The notes: generated by a model not told the origin, from the sequence alone. Positions 35,789-47,383 are shown, numbered from the stretch's first letter. The stretch is 64,000 nt of DNA from Candidatus Sulfidibacterium hydrothermale (GCF_020149915.1 NZ_CP083760.1:2604001-2668000); one strand, 5' to 3'. Program-made: numbers and translations.

Positions 35789-37994
35789 TTTAAAGGACAA
35801 AAATCTTTTTAAAAAGCTGTTTCTGAAAGGGACAGCTTTTTTTATACCGATTGAAAATCAAAATGCGCTTTTGGTTCATTTCAATCCCAAAAGCGCTTTG
35901 ATTTAGTATCGGCATTTACAATGGTATTATTTGAAAAAAACCCGGGTTATTCCTGCCCCTCCCAATTCCACCGGAGCATCCCCAAAACGTTCAATTTCTT
36001 TCACCGACTGCAAATATTCGCGGATAATCTCCCGCAGAATACCATAACCTTTTCCATGTAAGATACTTACTTCTTTTATACCGAGTAGCAGGGCATCATC
36101 GATATAACGGGTCAAAAGCGCCATAGCCTCATCAGCCCGTTTGCCACGCAGATCAAGCGTCAGTTCAAAGTGAGCGGCTTTTTGATTGATCTCACGCATT
36201 ACACCCGAATGACTGACTTTTGGTGATTTTGTTACCGGCTTTTTATCTGTTCTCTGCAATTTGTCCCGGGCAATCTTCAGACGGATATTATTGACATTGA
36301 CATAACAGTCTTTACCTTCAACGGAAACCACTTCGCCTACAGTATTGCTGTCTTTTACCAAAACAAAATCGCCCGGACGCAAAGGTCTATCCGGTAAAAT
36401 TTCCACTTTTTCCGGCTGCTCTTTCCTGTTTTTCGATTTACGGGAATTCTCTTTTTTATACTTTGTTTTGGGTGAAGCTGTTAATGATTTCTCTAATTGA
36501 CTTTTATGTTTTTCGAGTTGCTTACGCAATTTTTGTGTGGTTTCCTTTTCAGCCTGTACTTCCCTGATTTGCCGGATGGTATTTTCGATCATACGGTTCG
36601 ACTGCCGGACAATTTCCAATGCTTCTTCTTTTGCCTGCTGAAGAATCTGTTTTTTTTCTTTTTCGAGTTGTTCGGTCAAATGCCGGTATTTTTCAATCTG
36701 TTGCGAAAGTGTGACATCGGCTTCAGCAAGTTCTTTTTCTTTTTGCGAAAGATTAATTTTATCCGCTTCAAGTTGTTGAAGCTGGGTATCAAAACGCAAG
36801 TGCTTTCCGCCACTTTTTTTGCGGGCACGATTCAGCACATCCTGCGGAAATCCTATTTTCCGTGCTATCTCAAAGGCAAAAGAGCTGCCCGGCTTCCCCG
36901 TTTTCAACCGATACAACGGTTTTAAAGCTTCCACATCAAAAAGCATGGCTCCGTTTTGTGCGCCATCAAGCCGGTCGGCAGCCAATTTCAGGCTGGTGTA
37001 ATGCGTTGTGAGCACACCAAAAGTCTGTTTATGCACCAACTGCTCCAAAACGGCTTCAGCAATAGCAGATCCCAGTTGCGGTTCGGTACCCGTACCAAAT
37101 TCGTCAATTAAAACCAGGCTCCGGCTGTTGGCATGCTGTAAAAAATATTTCATGTTCAGCAGATGCGAGCTGTAAGTACTCAGGTCATTCTCCAGCGACT
37201 GTTCGTCTCCTATGTCTATGAAAATATTTTCAAAAACAGGAAACTTACTGTCAGGCGAAACCGGAACCGGCAACCCACATTGCAACATGTATTGTAATAA
37301 TCCCACCGTCATCAAACAAACCGATTTCCCCCCTGCATTGGGTCCGGAAATCAACAACAAGCGATTTTCTTTGGTAAGTTCCATATCAAGAGGTACCACT
37401 GTTTTTCCCGAATCTTTATGAGCAAGAAACAGCAAAGGATGAACTGCTTTTTTCAGATAAAGATGACGTTCATGAGTCAACATGGGCAAAGAAGCCTCGA
37501 TTTTTTTCGAGAACAATGCCTTGGCACGAATAAAATCAAAAAGTCCCAACACCCGGTATGACTTTATCAGCGAATCGATATACGGCCGCAGCCGGTCGCT
37601 GAAACGGGTCAGTATGGCAATGATCTCCCGGCGTTCTTCACTTTCAAGTTCCAGAATCTCGTTAGAGACTTCGAAGCTGTTTAACGGCTCAATAAAAACC
37701 GTTTGTCCGGTGGCCGACTCATCAATAATAATTCCTTTCAATGCCCTTTTATCCGCCGCTTTAACAGGAATCACCGCCCGTCCGTTGCGCAGCGTGATTT
37801 CGGCATTTTCGGGAAGCCATCCCGACTTCTTTGCCTGTGAAAAAGCCTTGCGTACTTCCTGCATCACCTGCCGTTGCTTGCGTGACAGTTTCACCCGGAT
37901 AGCAGCCAGTTTTTCAGAAGCAGTATCTTTTATTTCCCCCTTGTCATCAATAATACGGCCGGCATGCAGCAAAATTTCCCCGGGAACAGTAATC
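35604..37994. repeat. Tandem repeat unit 3 (2,391 bp)
   Basis: The third copy. Its right edge continues into the native 5' part of mutS2, so this copy contains most of the intact gene. Confidence 0.93.
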
Positions 37995-38371
37995 TCAGCT
38001 GCCGGAAGTTTCAATTGCGGAAAGGCATCTTCTTCAGTATGCTGAAAAAATTCCTGAATATCCTGAAGTGTTTGCAAAGAACCTTTCAGATCAAACAGCA
38101 TTTCCTGTGAAAGATAAGAACCGGGAACTTTCAGCTGTTCCAGTCCGCTTCGCAGATCAAAATAATTTTGTGCAGGAAAATGTTTCCCGGTTTCGATGAT
38201 CTGGATAAACTCACCGGTTTGCAGCAGCATCTTCTCAATTAACGGCAAACGAGACGAAAACCGCATTTTATCCACATATTCCCGCCCGATTTCGCTGATG
38301 CAATTTTCGGCAAGCAGCAAACGAAGAGTATCAAAACCGATTTTATGTTCAAAATTTTCCGGATAAATCAT
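35927..38371 (-). CDS. mutS2: Endonuclease MutS2 (intact copy)
   Basis: An 814-residue protein. N-terminal MutS-like lever and clamp regions (to about 310), an ATPase domain with GPNAGGKS and LVLIDEFGTGTEP, a long coiled coil (about 500-620) and a C-terminal Smr nuclease domain with LDLRGKRADEA and HGKGYGILRE. MutS2 acts on branched DNA and on collided ribosomes, and restrains recombination. The frame is open to 38395 with TTG, but the ATG at 38371 fits better because a -7 box TACCTTTG (minus strand, 38377-38384) would otherwise lie inside the coding region. Two truncated copies lie downstream. Confidence 0.93.
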   Translation of the reverse strand: MIYPENFEHKIGFDTLRLLLAENCISEIGREYVDKMRFSSRLPLIEKMLLQTGEFIQIIETGKHFPAQNYFDLRSGLEQLKVPGSYLSQEMLFDLKGSLQTLQDIQEFFQHTEEDAFPQLKLPAAEITVPGEILLHAGRIIDDKGEIKDTASEKLAAIRVKLSRKQRQVMQEVRKAFSQAKKSGWLPENAEITLRNGRAVIPVKAADKRALKGIIIDESATGQTVFIEPLNSFEVSNEILELESEERREIIAILTRFSDRLRPYIDSLIKSYRVLGLFDFIRAKALFSKKIEASLPMLTHERHLYLKKAVHPLLFLAHKDSGKTVVPLDMELTKENRLLLISGPNAGGKSVCLMTVGLLQYMLQCGLPVPVSPDSKFPVFENIFIDIGDEQSLENDLSTYSSHLLNMKYFLQHANSRSLVLIDEFGTGTEPQLGSAIAEAVLEQLVHKQTFGVLTTHYTSLKLAADRLDGAQNGAMLFDVEALKPLYRLKTGKPGSSFAFEIARKIGFPQDVLNRARKKSGGKHLRFDTQLQQLEADKINLSQKEKELAEADVTLSQQIEKYRHLTEQLEKEKKQILQQAKEEALEIVRQSNRMIENTIRQIREVQAEKETTQKLRKQLEKHKSQLEKSLTASPKTKYKKENSRKSKNRKEQPEKVEILPDRPLRPGDFVLVKDSNTVGEVVSVEGKDCYVNVNNIRLKIARDKLQRTDKKPVTKSPKVSHSGVMREINQKAAHFELTLDLRGKRADEAMALLTRYIDDALLLGIKEVSILHGKGYGILREIIREYLQSVKEIERFGDAPVELGGAGITRVFFK

Positions 38372-38376
38372 CGCGA

Positions 38377-38384
38377 CAAAGGTA
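38377..38384 (-). promoter_or_regulatory. -7 promoter box of mutS2
   Basis: On the minus strand TACCTTTG matches TAnnTTTG only five bases before the ATG at 38371, which implies a leaderless or nearly leaderless transcript. Confidence 0.45.
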
Positions 38385-38538
38385 GCGAAAATCAACAGCC
38401 TGAAGGATAAAACAAGTGCAACTGTTTACTTTTCCTTGATCTTCATTTCCGTTGTCTGCTGGCAGCATCTGTTTTTCTTCATCAAAAAAATTCATTACTT
38501 GACAAAACATGAAAAACAGTTCTTTCTGATACTTTTAA

Positions 38539-40257
<1,719 letters not shown>

Positions 40258-40582
40258 ACCATCATTCCTTTCAAGGTTGACATTTACAATTTGTTTTCTA
40301 TATCAAATTTTATTCTGACATAATTGTCTATTTGTGAGTTGACTTGCGCATTTCCTTTAATTATATCGCGTGATCTAACGTATTAGTGCTTGAACCTGCG
40401 GTGAAACAAAAATCTTAATTGTTTTTCTTGACATCTTTTTCAAATATTTATATATTTGAAAGCACGTAACCAACTGTTTAAATGAAGATTGTGTGCTGCA
40501 ATACCGGTATGCGCTTTTGGTTCATTTCAATCCAAAAGCACTTTGATTTATAAGTATATTTTTTATTAAAAAAGGAGGTACT
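40258..40582. other. Intergenic region with promoter and structured leader
   Basis: No ORF. A promoter CTTG (40427-40430), 20-base spacer and TATATTTG (40451-40458) fits the Bacteroidota consensus. The expected leader contains hairpin element copy B (40501-40556), then a strong ribosome site, GGAGG, at 40574-40578, five bases before the ATG at 40583. Confidence 0.6.
40501..40556. repeat. Dispersed hairpin element, copy B
   Basis: It begins ATACCGGTAT and has stem GCGCTTTTGG with CCAAAAGCAC and loop TTCATTTCAAT, nearly the same as copy A at 31062. It lies inside the leader of the following gene. Confidence 0.7.
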
Positions 40583-42652
40583 ATGAAAAAATATCTACAA
40601 AAGTATTTTGCAGTAATATTCTTTCTTATAACCATCTCATACAGTTATTCCCAAAATTTCCAGTTTCAATCGCTAAAAAATTTATACGGAGGCACCGTAA
40701 ATACCATTGCCAACGTGGGAACAGTCACTCTATATGCAGGAACCAATACTGGCATTTACTGCTCATCAGATCACGGAAAACACTGGGAGAAAGAACTGGA
40801 CGGGTTAACAGTCAATAAAATTGTAGCCTATTCCAAAGATCAGATTTATGCAGGTACCAGCAATGGCCTTTACGAAAGAAGGGCCGACCATTGGAACAAA
40901 ATCACAGGATTTACTGATGGCGTTGTAAATGATATTGGCATTTTATCATCCGGAGTAATTTTTGTCAGTGTACAAGGCGAAGGTCTTTTCAAGGGCAAAG
41001 CCGGTGACACTATTTTTTCTGAAGTTACTACATTAGGTTATTCTTCTTATAAATATCACATTACCTGTAATAATGAGACGGTTTTTGTAGACCGCATGAT
41101 GTCTAATGACGGAGGGGAAACCTGGGAAAAACTGGAAAATGGCTGGCCCGAATTCCGAAGTCTTAACACTATTGGAGCAAATATGACCGACAGCCTGATC
41201 ATTGCCGGAAGTGACAACGGAGTTTTTCGATATAACTTAAAAGACCAAACCTGGGAAAATTTGAATCTTTATCAATCTTGCCTTGATATTACCATTGACG
41301 ATGGTGGTCATATTTTTCTCGGCTCAGCCGGCGGCGTTTATTACTCTTCTAACCGCGGCGATAACTGGCAACAAATTAACACTGGCCTGCTCGGAGCTTA
41401 TGTTCCTGCAGTATGTATCATGGCGGATTCCGTTTATGCTGCTACTCTTTACGGGATAAATGCCTGTGAAATCGGACAAACATCTTGGGGAACAGCGAAT
41501 ACAGGTATTACTGAAGTACCGGTTTATGCTGTATTACCACTGGAAAATTATCTACTCATCAGCTCGGGAAGAGGAGTCATACGCACTAAAGACGACGGAA
41601 TTTCGTGGGAACCTACTCTCCGTATGGATGTAGGTATTGATTTTGAAGATCGCGTTTCAAAATTCTTGCAAACAACCGACGGAAAAATCTACGCAGGAAC
41701 AATGACCGGACTTTACTACTCTAACGATCAGGGTCATACATGGTTTATTAACCGAGAATATTCAGGACAACAAATTTATGATTTTGTTTTTGACAAAAAC
41801 GGAGACCTGCTAAAAGCAACTGCCGATGGAATTTACCGGTCAGCGGATAATGGGCTGACGTGGACAAAGCTTAACGAAGACAATGATCTTGGCACCATAA
41901 CCTGCATTACGACTGACGATAATGACAATATTTATGCCGGAACCTACCAAGGTATTTATGCTTCAAACGATGGAGGAAAAACATGGACAGATATTGCACA
42001 AGACTCTTTGAAAAATTTCCGTTTTGTTCGCTTAATTCAACATGGAAATTATGTTTATGCCGCCACTTCCAACGGAATCTTTACCTATGATATCTTTTAC
42101 AACAACTGGTCAGAAAGTCAGACCGGGATGGGCGAAAAGTATGTTACCGATCTGATTCGTACAACAGATAATAAATATTATGCGTCCACGCTTTCCGGAA
42201 TCTATTTTTCATCTGACAGTTGTGCCAGTTGGCAAGCTATCGACATGGGCAGCGCGAACAAGAATGTTCAGTGCATGGCATTCGATTCCAAAGGAAATTT
42301 TTATTACGGAACAACCAATAACGGTGTTTATACTTCTAAGACATCACTAACCGGAATATCAGAACCAACAAAACAAAAAGATTTTGCTTTATCAAACGCC
42401 CCCAACCCTTTCCAAAATCGGACGACCATTACCTACATATTACCCGAAAGCAAAACAAAAATACCGGTAACGCTTACGGTTTTGAATATGTTGGGACAAA
42501 AAGTAGCTGTTTTGTACCATGGCGAACAATTTCCGGGAGAACATCAAATAACTTTCACCCCAAAAAATCAAAAACCAGGAATCTATTTTGTTGTACTTAA
42601 AGTGGGAGAAAAACAGATCTTAAAAAAGATGCTGCTAAATAATACCGATTGA
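40583..42652 (+). CDS. Secreted beta-propeller (BNR/sortilin-type repeats) protein with type IX sorting domain
   Basis: A 689-residue protein with a signal peptide (residues 1-23, ending YSYSQ). It holds many repeats of the Asp-box/Ycf48-like kind (SSDHGKHWEK, SSNRGDNWQQ, SNDGGKTWTD, SSDSCASWQA), which fold into beta-propellers. The last ~85 residues are a type A C-terminal sorting domain of the type IX system (NAPNPFQNRTTITYILPE, then GIYFVVLKVGEKQILKKMLL). It should be exported and attached to or released from the cell surface; ligand or enzymatic role unknown. The last three codons and stop lie within a dispersed repeat element. Confidence 0.88.
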   Translation: MKKYLQKYFAVIFFLITISYSYSQNFQFQSLKNLYGGTVNTIANVGTVTLYAGTNTGIYCSSDHGKHWEKELDGLTVNKIVAYSKDQIYAGTSNGLYERRADHWNKITGFTDGVVNDIGILSSGVIFVSVQGEGLFKGKAGDTIFSEVTTLGYSSYKYHITCNNETVFVDRMMSNDGGETWEKLENGWPEFRSLNTIGANMTDSLIIAGSDNGVFRYNLKDQTWENLNLYQSCLDITIDDGGHIFLGSAGGVYYSSNRGDNWQQINTGLLGAYVPAVCIMADSVYAATLYGINACEIGQTSWGTANTGITEVPVYAVLPLENYLLISSGRGVIRTKDDGISWEPTLRMDVGIDFEDRVSKFLQTTDGKIYAGTMTGLYYSNDQGHTWFINREYSGQQIYDFVFDKNGDLLKATADGIYRSADNGLTWTKLNEDNDLGTITCITTDDNDNIYAGTYQGIYASNDGGKTWTDIAQDSLKNFRFVRLIQHGNYVYAATSNGIFTYDIFYNNWSESQTGMGEKYVTDLIRTTDNKYYASTLSGIYFSSDSCASWQAIDMGSANKNVQCMAFDSKGNFYYGTTNNGVYTSKTSLTGISEPTKQKDFALSNAPNPFQNRTTITYILPESKTKIPVTLTVLNMLGQKVAVLYHGEQFPGEHQITFTPKNQKPGIYFVVLKVGEKQILKKMLLNNTD

Positions 42653-42696
42653 AAATCAAAATGCGCTAAAAGAACATTTTAAAATACAATTGGTAT
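42642..42696. repeat. Dispersed hairpin element, copy C (diverged)
   Basis: Its first 24 or so bases match copy A exactly (ATACCGATTG, then AAAATCAAAATGCGC), but the centre differs. It is bounded by the inverted repeat ATACCGATTG with CAATTGGTAT (one mismatch). It overlaps the end of the secreted-protein gene and supplies its last codons and stop. Confidence 0.65.
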
Positions 42697-42739
42697 AAAT
42701 AGACAAACCCAACCTCTTAAAACATCAAGACTTCCAATA

Positions 42740-42773
42740 AAAAAATCCCCTTCCGGTAAGAAGGGGATTTTTT
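42740..42773. terminator. Bidirectional terminator between the secreted-protein gene and rpsA
   Basis: A perfect 14-bp stem, AAAAAATCCCCTTC with GAAGGGGATTTTTT, and a six-base loop. A-run and T-run on either side let it work in both directions for these convergent genes. Confidence 0.9.
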
Positions 42774-42792
42774 ATGACGAAAAGAATAATGA

Positions 42793-44811
42793 TTATTTAT
42801 TTTTCTTTTCTTCTTTTTCAAGGTCTGACTTCAGATTAGCCAAAACGTCCAAATCGCCGAGTGTGGTTTTTTCCAGTTTCTCGTTCAATTTTTTCACCGC
42901 ACGTTTTGTACTCTTCACATCTTCTTTGCCTGAACCTTTCCGTTTTTCCGGTTCCTGATAGGTTTCCAGATGCGACAAAATGATTTTCTTATTGTCTTTG
43001 GAAAACTCAATGACTTTGAAATCCACTTTGTCGTCTACTTTCAGGGAAGTACCGTCGGCTTTTTTCATATGACGGGTAGGAACAAAGCCTTCCACACCAT
43101 AAGGCAAAGCAACCACAGCACCCCGGTCTAAAACATTAATGACAGTACCTTCATGAACCGATCCTGGAGTAAAGACGGTTTCGAAAACATCCCACGGATT
43201 TTCTTCGAGTTGTTTGTGTCCCAGGCTCAGACGACGGTTTTCTTCGTCTACATCCAAAACTACCACATCTATTTTTTCACCGATTTTGGTAAATTCGGCC
43301 GGATGTTTGATTTTTTTCGACCAGGAAAGGTCGCTGATGTGAATTAAACCATCCACACCTTCTTCAATCTCAACAAAAATGCCGAAGTTGGTGAAATTAC
43401 GAACAGTAGCAGTATGTTTGGAACCTACCGGATAACGGTCGCGAATATTTTTCCACGGATCCGGAATCAGCTGACGCATACCCAACGACATTTTACGCTC
43501 TTCGCGGTCGAGTGTTAAAATCACAGCTTCCACTTCGTCGCCTACTTTCAGGAAATCCTGAGCAGTACGCAGATGCTGCGACCATGACATTTCCGAAACA
43601 TGGATCAGTCCTTCCACTCCGGGAGAAATTTCGATGAAAGCACCGTAATCGGCAATCACCACTACTTTTCCTTTTACTTTGTCGCCTACTTTCAGGTTCG
43701 GATCCAGCGAATCCCACGGATGCGGGGTTAACTGTTTCAGACCAAGGGCAATCCGTTTTTTGTTTTCGTCAAAGTCAAGAATAACCACCTTCAGTTTCTG
43801 GTCAAGTTCTACTACTTCAGAAGGATGATTAATCCGGCCCCATGAAAGGTCAGTAATATGGATCAAACCGTCCACACCACCCAGGTCAATAAATACACCG
43901 TAAGAGGTAATGTTTTTGACAGTTCCTTCCAGAACCTGTCCTTTTTCGAGCTTGGCAATAATTTCTACTTTCTGAGCTTCCAGTTCTTCTTCGATCAATG
44001 CTTTGTGCGAAACCACCACATTCTTGTACTCCTGATTGATTTTCACCACTTTGAATTCCATGGTTTTATTCACGAACACATCGTAATCGCGGATGGGTTT
44101 CACATCAATCTGTGAACCGGGGAGGAAAGCTTCAATGCCAAATACATCAACAATCAAACCACCTTTGGTACGGCTTTTTACATAACCGTTAATAATCTCT
44201 TCTTTTTCGTATGCTTCGTTAATACGTTCCCACGATTTCAGGATACGGGCTTTTTTATGAGAAAGAATCATCTGGCCAGAGGCATCTTCCTGATTCTCAA
44301 CATAAATTTCTACCGTATCACCCACTTTTAAATCGGGGTTGTAACGAAATTCGTTATAAGGAAGCACACCATCCGATTTATAGCCAATGTTAACGACTAC
44401 TTCACGGGAATTGATAGAAACCACTTTTCCTTCAATCACCTCGTGTTCGGTAATCGAGCTGAGTGTTTTGGAATAAACTTCTTCCAACTTAGCCCGTTCT
44501 TCTTTGGAATAGCTGTCTTGTTTGGTGTTCAGCGCATCCCAGTCGAACTCTTCCGGTTCGGCGGTTTTTTCCGCTTTTTCTTCCGTTTTTGCTTCTTCGG
44601 CCGGAGCTTCTTTTACTTCTGCTTCCGGTTGTGCAACGGGTTCAGCTTTAGGCTCTTCGGCTTTTTCTGCTGCCGTTTCTTCTGCGGCAACTTCTTCTTT
44701 TTGGGGTTCTTCAGCAGTTACTTCTTCTTTTTTTACTTCTGCTGCTTTAGTTTCATCTACGGGAGCTTCCTTTTCGGGAGTTTCGTTGATGTTTTTTTCG
44801 TTATCTGACAT
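42793..44811 (-). CDS. rpsA: 30S ribosomal protein S1
   Basis: A 672-residue protein. The first ~105 residues are low-complexity and acidic (Glu, Ala, Lys, Pro), as in Bacteroidota S1. Six S1 RNA-binding domains follow, for example VKNITSYGVFIDLGGVDGLI and GKVVVIADYGAFIEISPGVE. A Lys-rich tail ends it. It binds mRNA at the small subunit. The frame also has an ATG at 44832, but the second ATG (MSDNEKN, 44811) gives the usual family start. A -7 box TAATTTTG lies on the minus strand at 44947-44954. Confidence 0.95.
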   Translation of the reverse strand: MSDNEKNINETPEKEAPVDETKAAEVKKEEVTAEEPQKEEVAAEETAAEKAEEPKAEPVAQPEAEVKEAPAEEAKTEEKAEKTAEPEEFDWDALNTKQDSYSKEERAKLEEVYSKTLSSITEHEVIEGKVVSINSREVVVNIGYKSDGVLPYNEFRYNPDLKVGDTVEIYVENQEDASGQMILSHKKARILKSWERINEAYEKEEIINGYVKSRTKGGLIVDVFGIEAFLPGSQIDVKPIRDYDVFVNKTMEFKVVKINQEYKNVVVSHKALIEEELEAQKVEIIAKLEKGQVLEGTVKNITSYGVFIDLGGVDGLIHITDLSWGRINHPSEVVELDQKLKVVILDFDENKKRIALGLKQLTPHPWDSLDPNLKVGDKVKGKVVVIADYGAFIEISPGVEGLIHVSEMSWSQHLRTAQDFLKVGDEVEAVILTLDREERKMSLGMRQLIPDPWKNIRDRYPVGSKHTATVRNFTNFGIFVEIEEGVDGLIHISDLSWSKKIKHPAEFTKIGEKIDVVVLDVDEENRRLSLGHKQLEENPWDVFETVFTPGSVHEGTVINVLDRGAVVALPYGVEGFVPTRHMKKADGTSLKVDDKVDFKVIEFSKDNKKIILSHLETYQEPEKRKGSGKEDVKSTKRAVKKLNEKLEKTTLGDLDVLANLKSDLEKEEKKNK

Positions 44812-44946
44812 TAAAAATAACTTGTGTTTCATTTCAACCGTCCGATACTTGTGAAAATGAAACGGGTTAAACCATACTTTTTACTTGTTTTAAAAAATTG
44901 ACGAATAAAACTTTACGCCAACCTCGGACCTTTTAAAACAAGGCTG

Positions 44947-44954
44947 CAAAATTA
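44947..44954 (-). promoter_or_regulatory. -7 promoter box of rpsA
   Basis: On the minus strand TAATTTTG matches TAnnTTTG, about 135 bases before the start, implying a long leader that could allow S1 autoregulation (inference). The -33 element is not clear. Confidence 0.45.
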
Positions 44955-45045
44955 GGAATTTTTCTTTTAAATTTTAAGCCGGATTCCATTTTTTATTTTT
45001 ACGGACATACCCGACAAAAACAAACTGACAATCAAATAATTATCG

Positions 45046-46929
45046 TTAAAAACCAAATTCCAGATCCAGCTTATCTTTTAACTGGTTTAACACAGGATAT
45101 TCTTTGGAAAGCTTCTCAAAACGTTCACGATCAGTATAAGCTTCTTTTTTTACCATCTGCGTATCCACAATGGCATCAAGCGTAATTTGGTTATTGTTGA
45201 GTTCTTTTTTCAAAAAATCAAGCAGAACATTGACATTGAGCTTGTCTTCTTTGATTACAATATTGGGGACATGATATTCAATCCGGAAATTCTCTTTTAC
45301 CACCGGATTTCCCTTTGAAAGCGTAAGTGCAAAACTGGGCGACCGGCTTTTGTAACTTTCAACAAATTGTTGCCATACCGTTTCCAGTTTTTCCTGCGAA
45401 AAAGGCGTGGCAATTACCGGTTCGTCTCCTTCTTTTTTCCCATTCTCTTTTGCTCTCAAAGCCTGAAGGGTTTCTTTAATTGAGATATTACGCATACTGC
45501 TGCGTTTTGCCCCTACAGAAGCCCCATTTTCTGTTGCCGGCTTGGTCGTTTTTTGGGTTGTCGGAGGCGTAAAAGTTTTCTCCTGAGGAGCGGGTTCCGG
45601 AGTTTTTTTGTCCTTTTCAACAGACACTTGGGGAGGAACTGTTTTTTCAACAGGCGGCTCTTCTTTAGGTTCAGACAAATCGGAAGAAACCGGTTGTTTT
45701 TCCTGTGGCATGACCGGTTTTTCTTCTTTTCCGGCAACAGGAACTTTTTCCGGAGACGGCGTAACCGTTTTTTCATAAACCGGCGGCTTCTCAGTGGAAA
45801 CAGAAACCGTCTGTTCTTCGGTTACCGATGGCATTCCTTTGGCCAGTGTACTCAGGCGGGTAAGCGCAATCTCCACATGCAACCGCTTATTGTTACTTGA
45901 TTTATAATCCAAATCGTATTGATTACAAATGTCAAGTGCCTGAAAAAGCAAGGCTGTACTACAGCGAGCGGCTTGCTCTTCGTAATGTTTCCGGAGTGCC
46001 GGACTGGTTTGCAGTAATTTGGCGGTTGTTTTATTCTTTGCAACCAGCAGATTCCGAAAATGGTCATTTAACCCGCTTAAAAAATCCTGTCCGTCAAAAC
46101 CGTTTTGCAGGATTTCATCCAAAATAAGTAAAAGCGCGGTGAATTCTCCTTTTAGCAATGCATCGGTAACCCGGAAATAATATTCATAATCCAGGATATT
46201 CAGATTCTCGATAACATCTTTGTACGTAATTTTTTTCCCGCTGTAACTTACAATCTGATCGAAGGTCGAAAGGGCATCGCGCAAAGCGCCGTCCACTTTT
46301 TGGGCAATAACATGCAACGCTTCTTCCTCCGCTTCAATTCCCTCATTGCGGGCAACAAAAGCCAAATGATTGGCAATGTCTTCCACCTGAATACGGCGAA
46401 AATCAAAAATCTGACAACGCGAAAGAATAGTGGGTATAATTTTATGTTTTTCGGTGGTCGCCAGAATAAATTTAGCATATGACGGAGGCTCCTCCAGCGT
46501 TTTTAAAAAAGCATTAAAAGCCGCAGTAGAGAGCATGTGTACCTCATCAATAATGTACACTTTGTATTTTCCTGATTGAGGCGGAATACGTACCTGATTG
46601 ACCAGATTCCGGATATCATCTACTGAGTTATTGGAAGCGGCATCCAGTTCATGAATATTAAAAGAGGCATTTTCATTAAACGCACGGCACGATTCACATT
46701 CGTTACACGGCTCACCGTCAGGGGTTGGATTCAGACAGTTAATGGTTTTTGCCATGATGCGGGCACAGGTTGTTTTTCCCACTCCACGCGGACCGGTAAA
46801 AAGAAAAGCCTGTGCCAAATGTCCGGTAACAATGGCATTTTTCAAGGTAGAAGTAATGGCATCCTGCCCTACAACCTGCGCAAAAGTAGACGGACGATAT
46901 TTTCGTGCTGAAACAATATAGTTCTCCAT
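45046..46929 (-). CDS. dnaX: DNA polymerase III subunits gamma and tau
   Basis: A 627-residue protein. The AAA+ clamp-loader domain (1-230) has Walker A FTGPRGVGKTT, zinc-binding cysteines in INCLNPTPDGEPCNECESC, Walker B IIDEVHML and the SRC motif TILSRCQIF. A clamp-loader collar domain (to 365) follows, then a long Pro/Glu/Lys-rich linker and a C-terminal tau-like domain. The start is ATG 46929 (MENYIVSARKYRP); the frame's TTG at 46935 is unlikely. A good promoter lies just upstream. Confidence 0.95.
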   Translation of the reverse strand: MENYIVSARKYRPSTFAQVVGQDAITSTLKNAIVTGHLAQAFLFTGPRGVGKTTCARIMAKTINCLNPTPDGEPCNECESCRAFNENASFNIHELDAASNNSVDDIRNLVNQVRIPPQSGKYKVYIIDEVHMLSTAAFNAFLKTLEEPPSYAKFILATTEKHKIIPTILSRCQIFDFRRIQVEDIANHLAFVARNEGIEAEEEALHVIAQKVDGALRDALSTFDQIVSYSGKKITYKDVIENLNILDYEYYFRVTDALLKGEFTALLLILDEILQNGFDGQDFLSGLNDHFRNLLVAKNKTTAKLLQTSPALRKHYEEQAARCSTALLFQALDICNQYDLDYKSSNNKRLHVEIALTRLSTLAKGMPSVTEEQTVSVSTEKPPVYEKTVTPSPEKVPVAGKEEKPVMPQEKQPVSSDLSEPKEEPPVEKTVPPQVSVEKDKKTPEPAPQEKTFTPPTTQKTTKPATENGASVGAKRSSMRNISIKETLQALRAKENGKKEGDEPVIATPFSQEKLETVWQQFVESYKSRSPSFALTLSKGNPVVKENFRIEYHVPNIVIKEDKLNVNVLLDFLKKELNNNQITLDAIVDTQMVKKEAYTDRERFEKLSKEYPVLNQLKDKLDLEFGF

Positions 46930-46951
46930 AAACAATCCGGATTTGGGAAGT

Positions 46952-46981
46952 CAAAAGTAAGAAATTAAACTTTGTACCAAA
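46952..46981 (-). promoter_or_regulatory. Promoter of dnaX
   Basis: Minus strand: -33 element TTTG (46981-46978), 18-base spacer, -7 element TACTTTTG (46959-46952). This is one of the clearest Bacteroidota-type promoters in the window. The leader would be about 15-20 bases. Confidence 0.65.
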
Positions 46982-47074
46982 AGATAATCCAAACAAAACC
47001 CGATGATTTTTCTTGCTGTGGAAAACCAGCATTCATCTTTTATGCACGGGCAAAGCAACTGGGTAAAAACAAAA

Positions 47075-47102
47075 AATCCGGGCATTGGTTAATACCCGGA
47101 TT
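47075..47102 (-). terminator. Terminator after rpsT
   Basis: The inverted repeat AATCCGGG with CCCGGATT, a 12-base loop, followed on the minus strand by TTTTTTGTTTTT. Confidence 0.8.
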
Positions 47103-47128
47103 CCTATTATGGTAACAGATTTTTTCTT

Positions 47129-47383
47129 TTAGGCCAATTTATTCACATGTTTGGTAATCTTTGATTTCAGATTGCCCGCTTTGTTCTTATGAATAATTTT
47201 TTTCTTTGCCAGTTTGTCAATCATTGCATACAGTCTGGGCATCTGCTCGGCAGCTTCTTTTGGGTCGGTCAGTGCTCTGAATTTCTTCACTGCATTACGT
47301 ACTGTTTTGGCATAGTAACGATTATGCACTCTTCTCTTTTCGTTTTGTCTGATTCTTTTGAGAGCTGATTTATGATTAGCCAT
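47129..47383 (-). CDS. rpsT: 30S ribosomal protein S20
   Basis: An 84-residue, very basic protein with the S20 pattern: [21 protein letters not shown] at the start, [13 protein letters not shown] in the middle, [20 protein letters not shown] at the end. It binds 16S rRNA near the 5' domain. A -7 box TAATTTTG is on the minus strand at 47422-47429, and a terminator follows at 47075, so it is a single-gene unit. Confidence 0.96.
   Translation of the reverse strand: MANHKSALKRIRQNEKRRVHNRYYAKTVRNAVKKFRALTDPKEAAEQMPRLYAMIDKLAKKKIIHKNKAGNLKSKITKHVNKLA

Noticed and set aside
30822-37994. CRISPR array or phage/IS element as the cause of the large repeat
   Set aside because: The unit is 2.4 kb, has no spacers, no transposase, no terminal inverted repeats and no target-site duplication; simple tandem duplication explains it.
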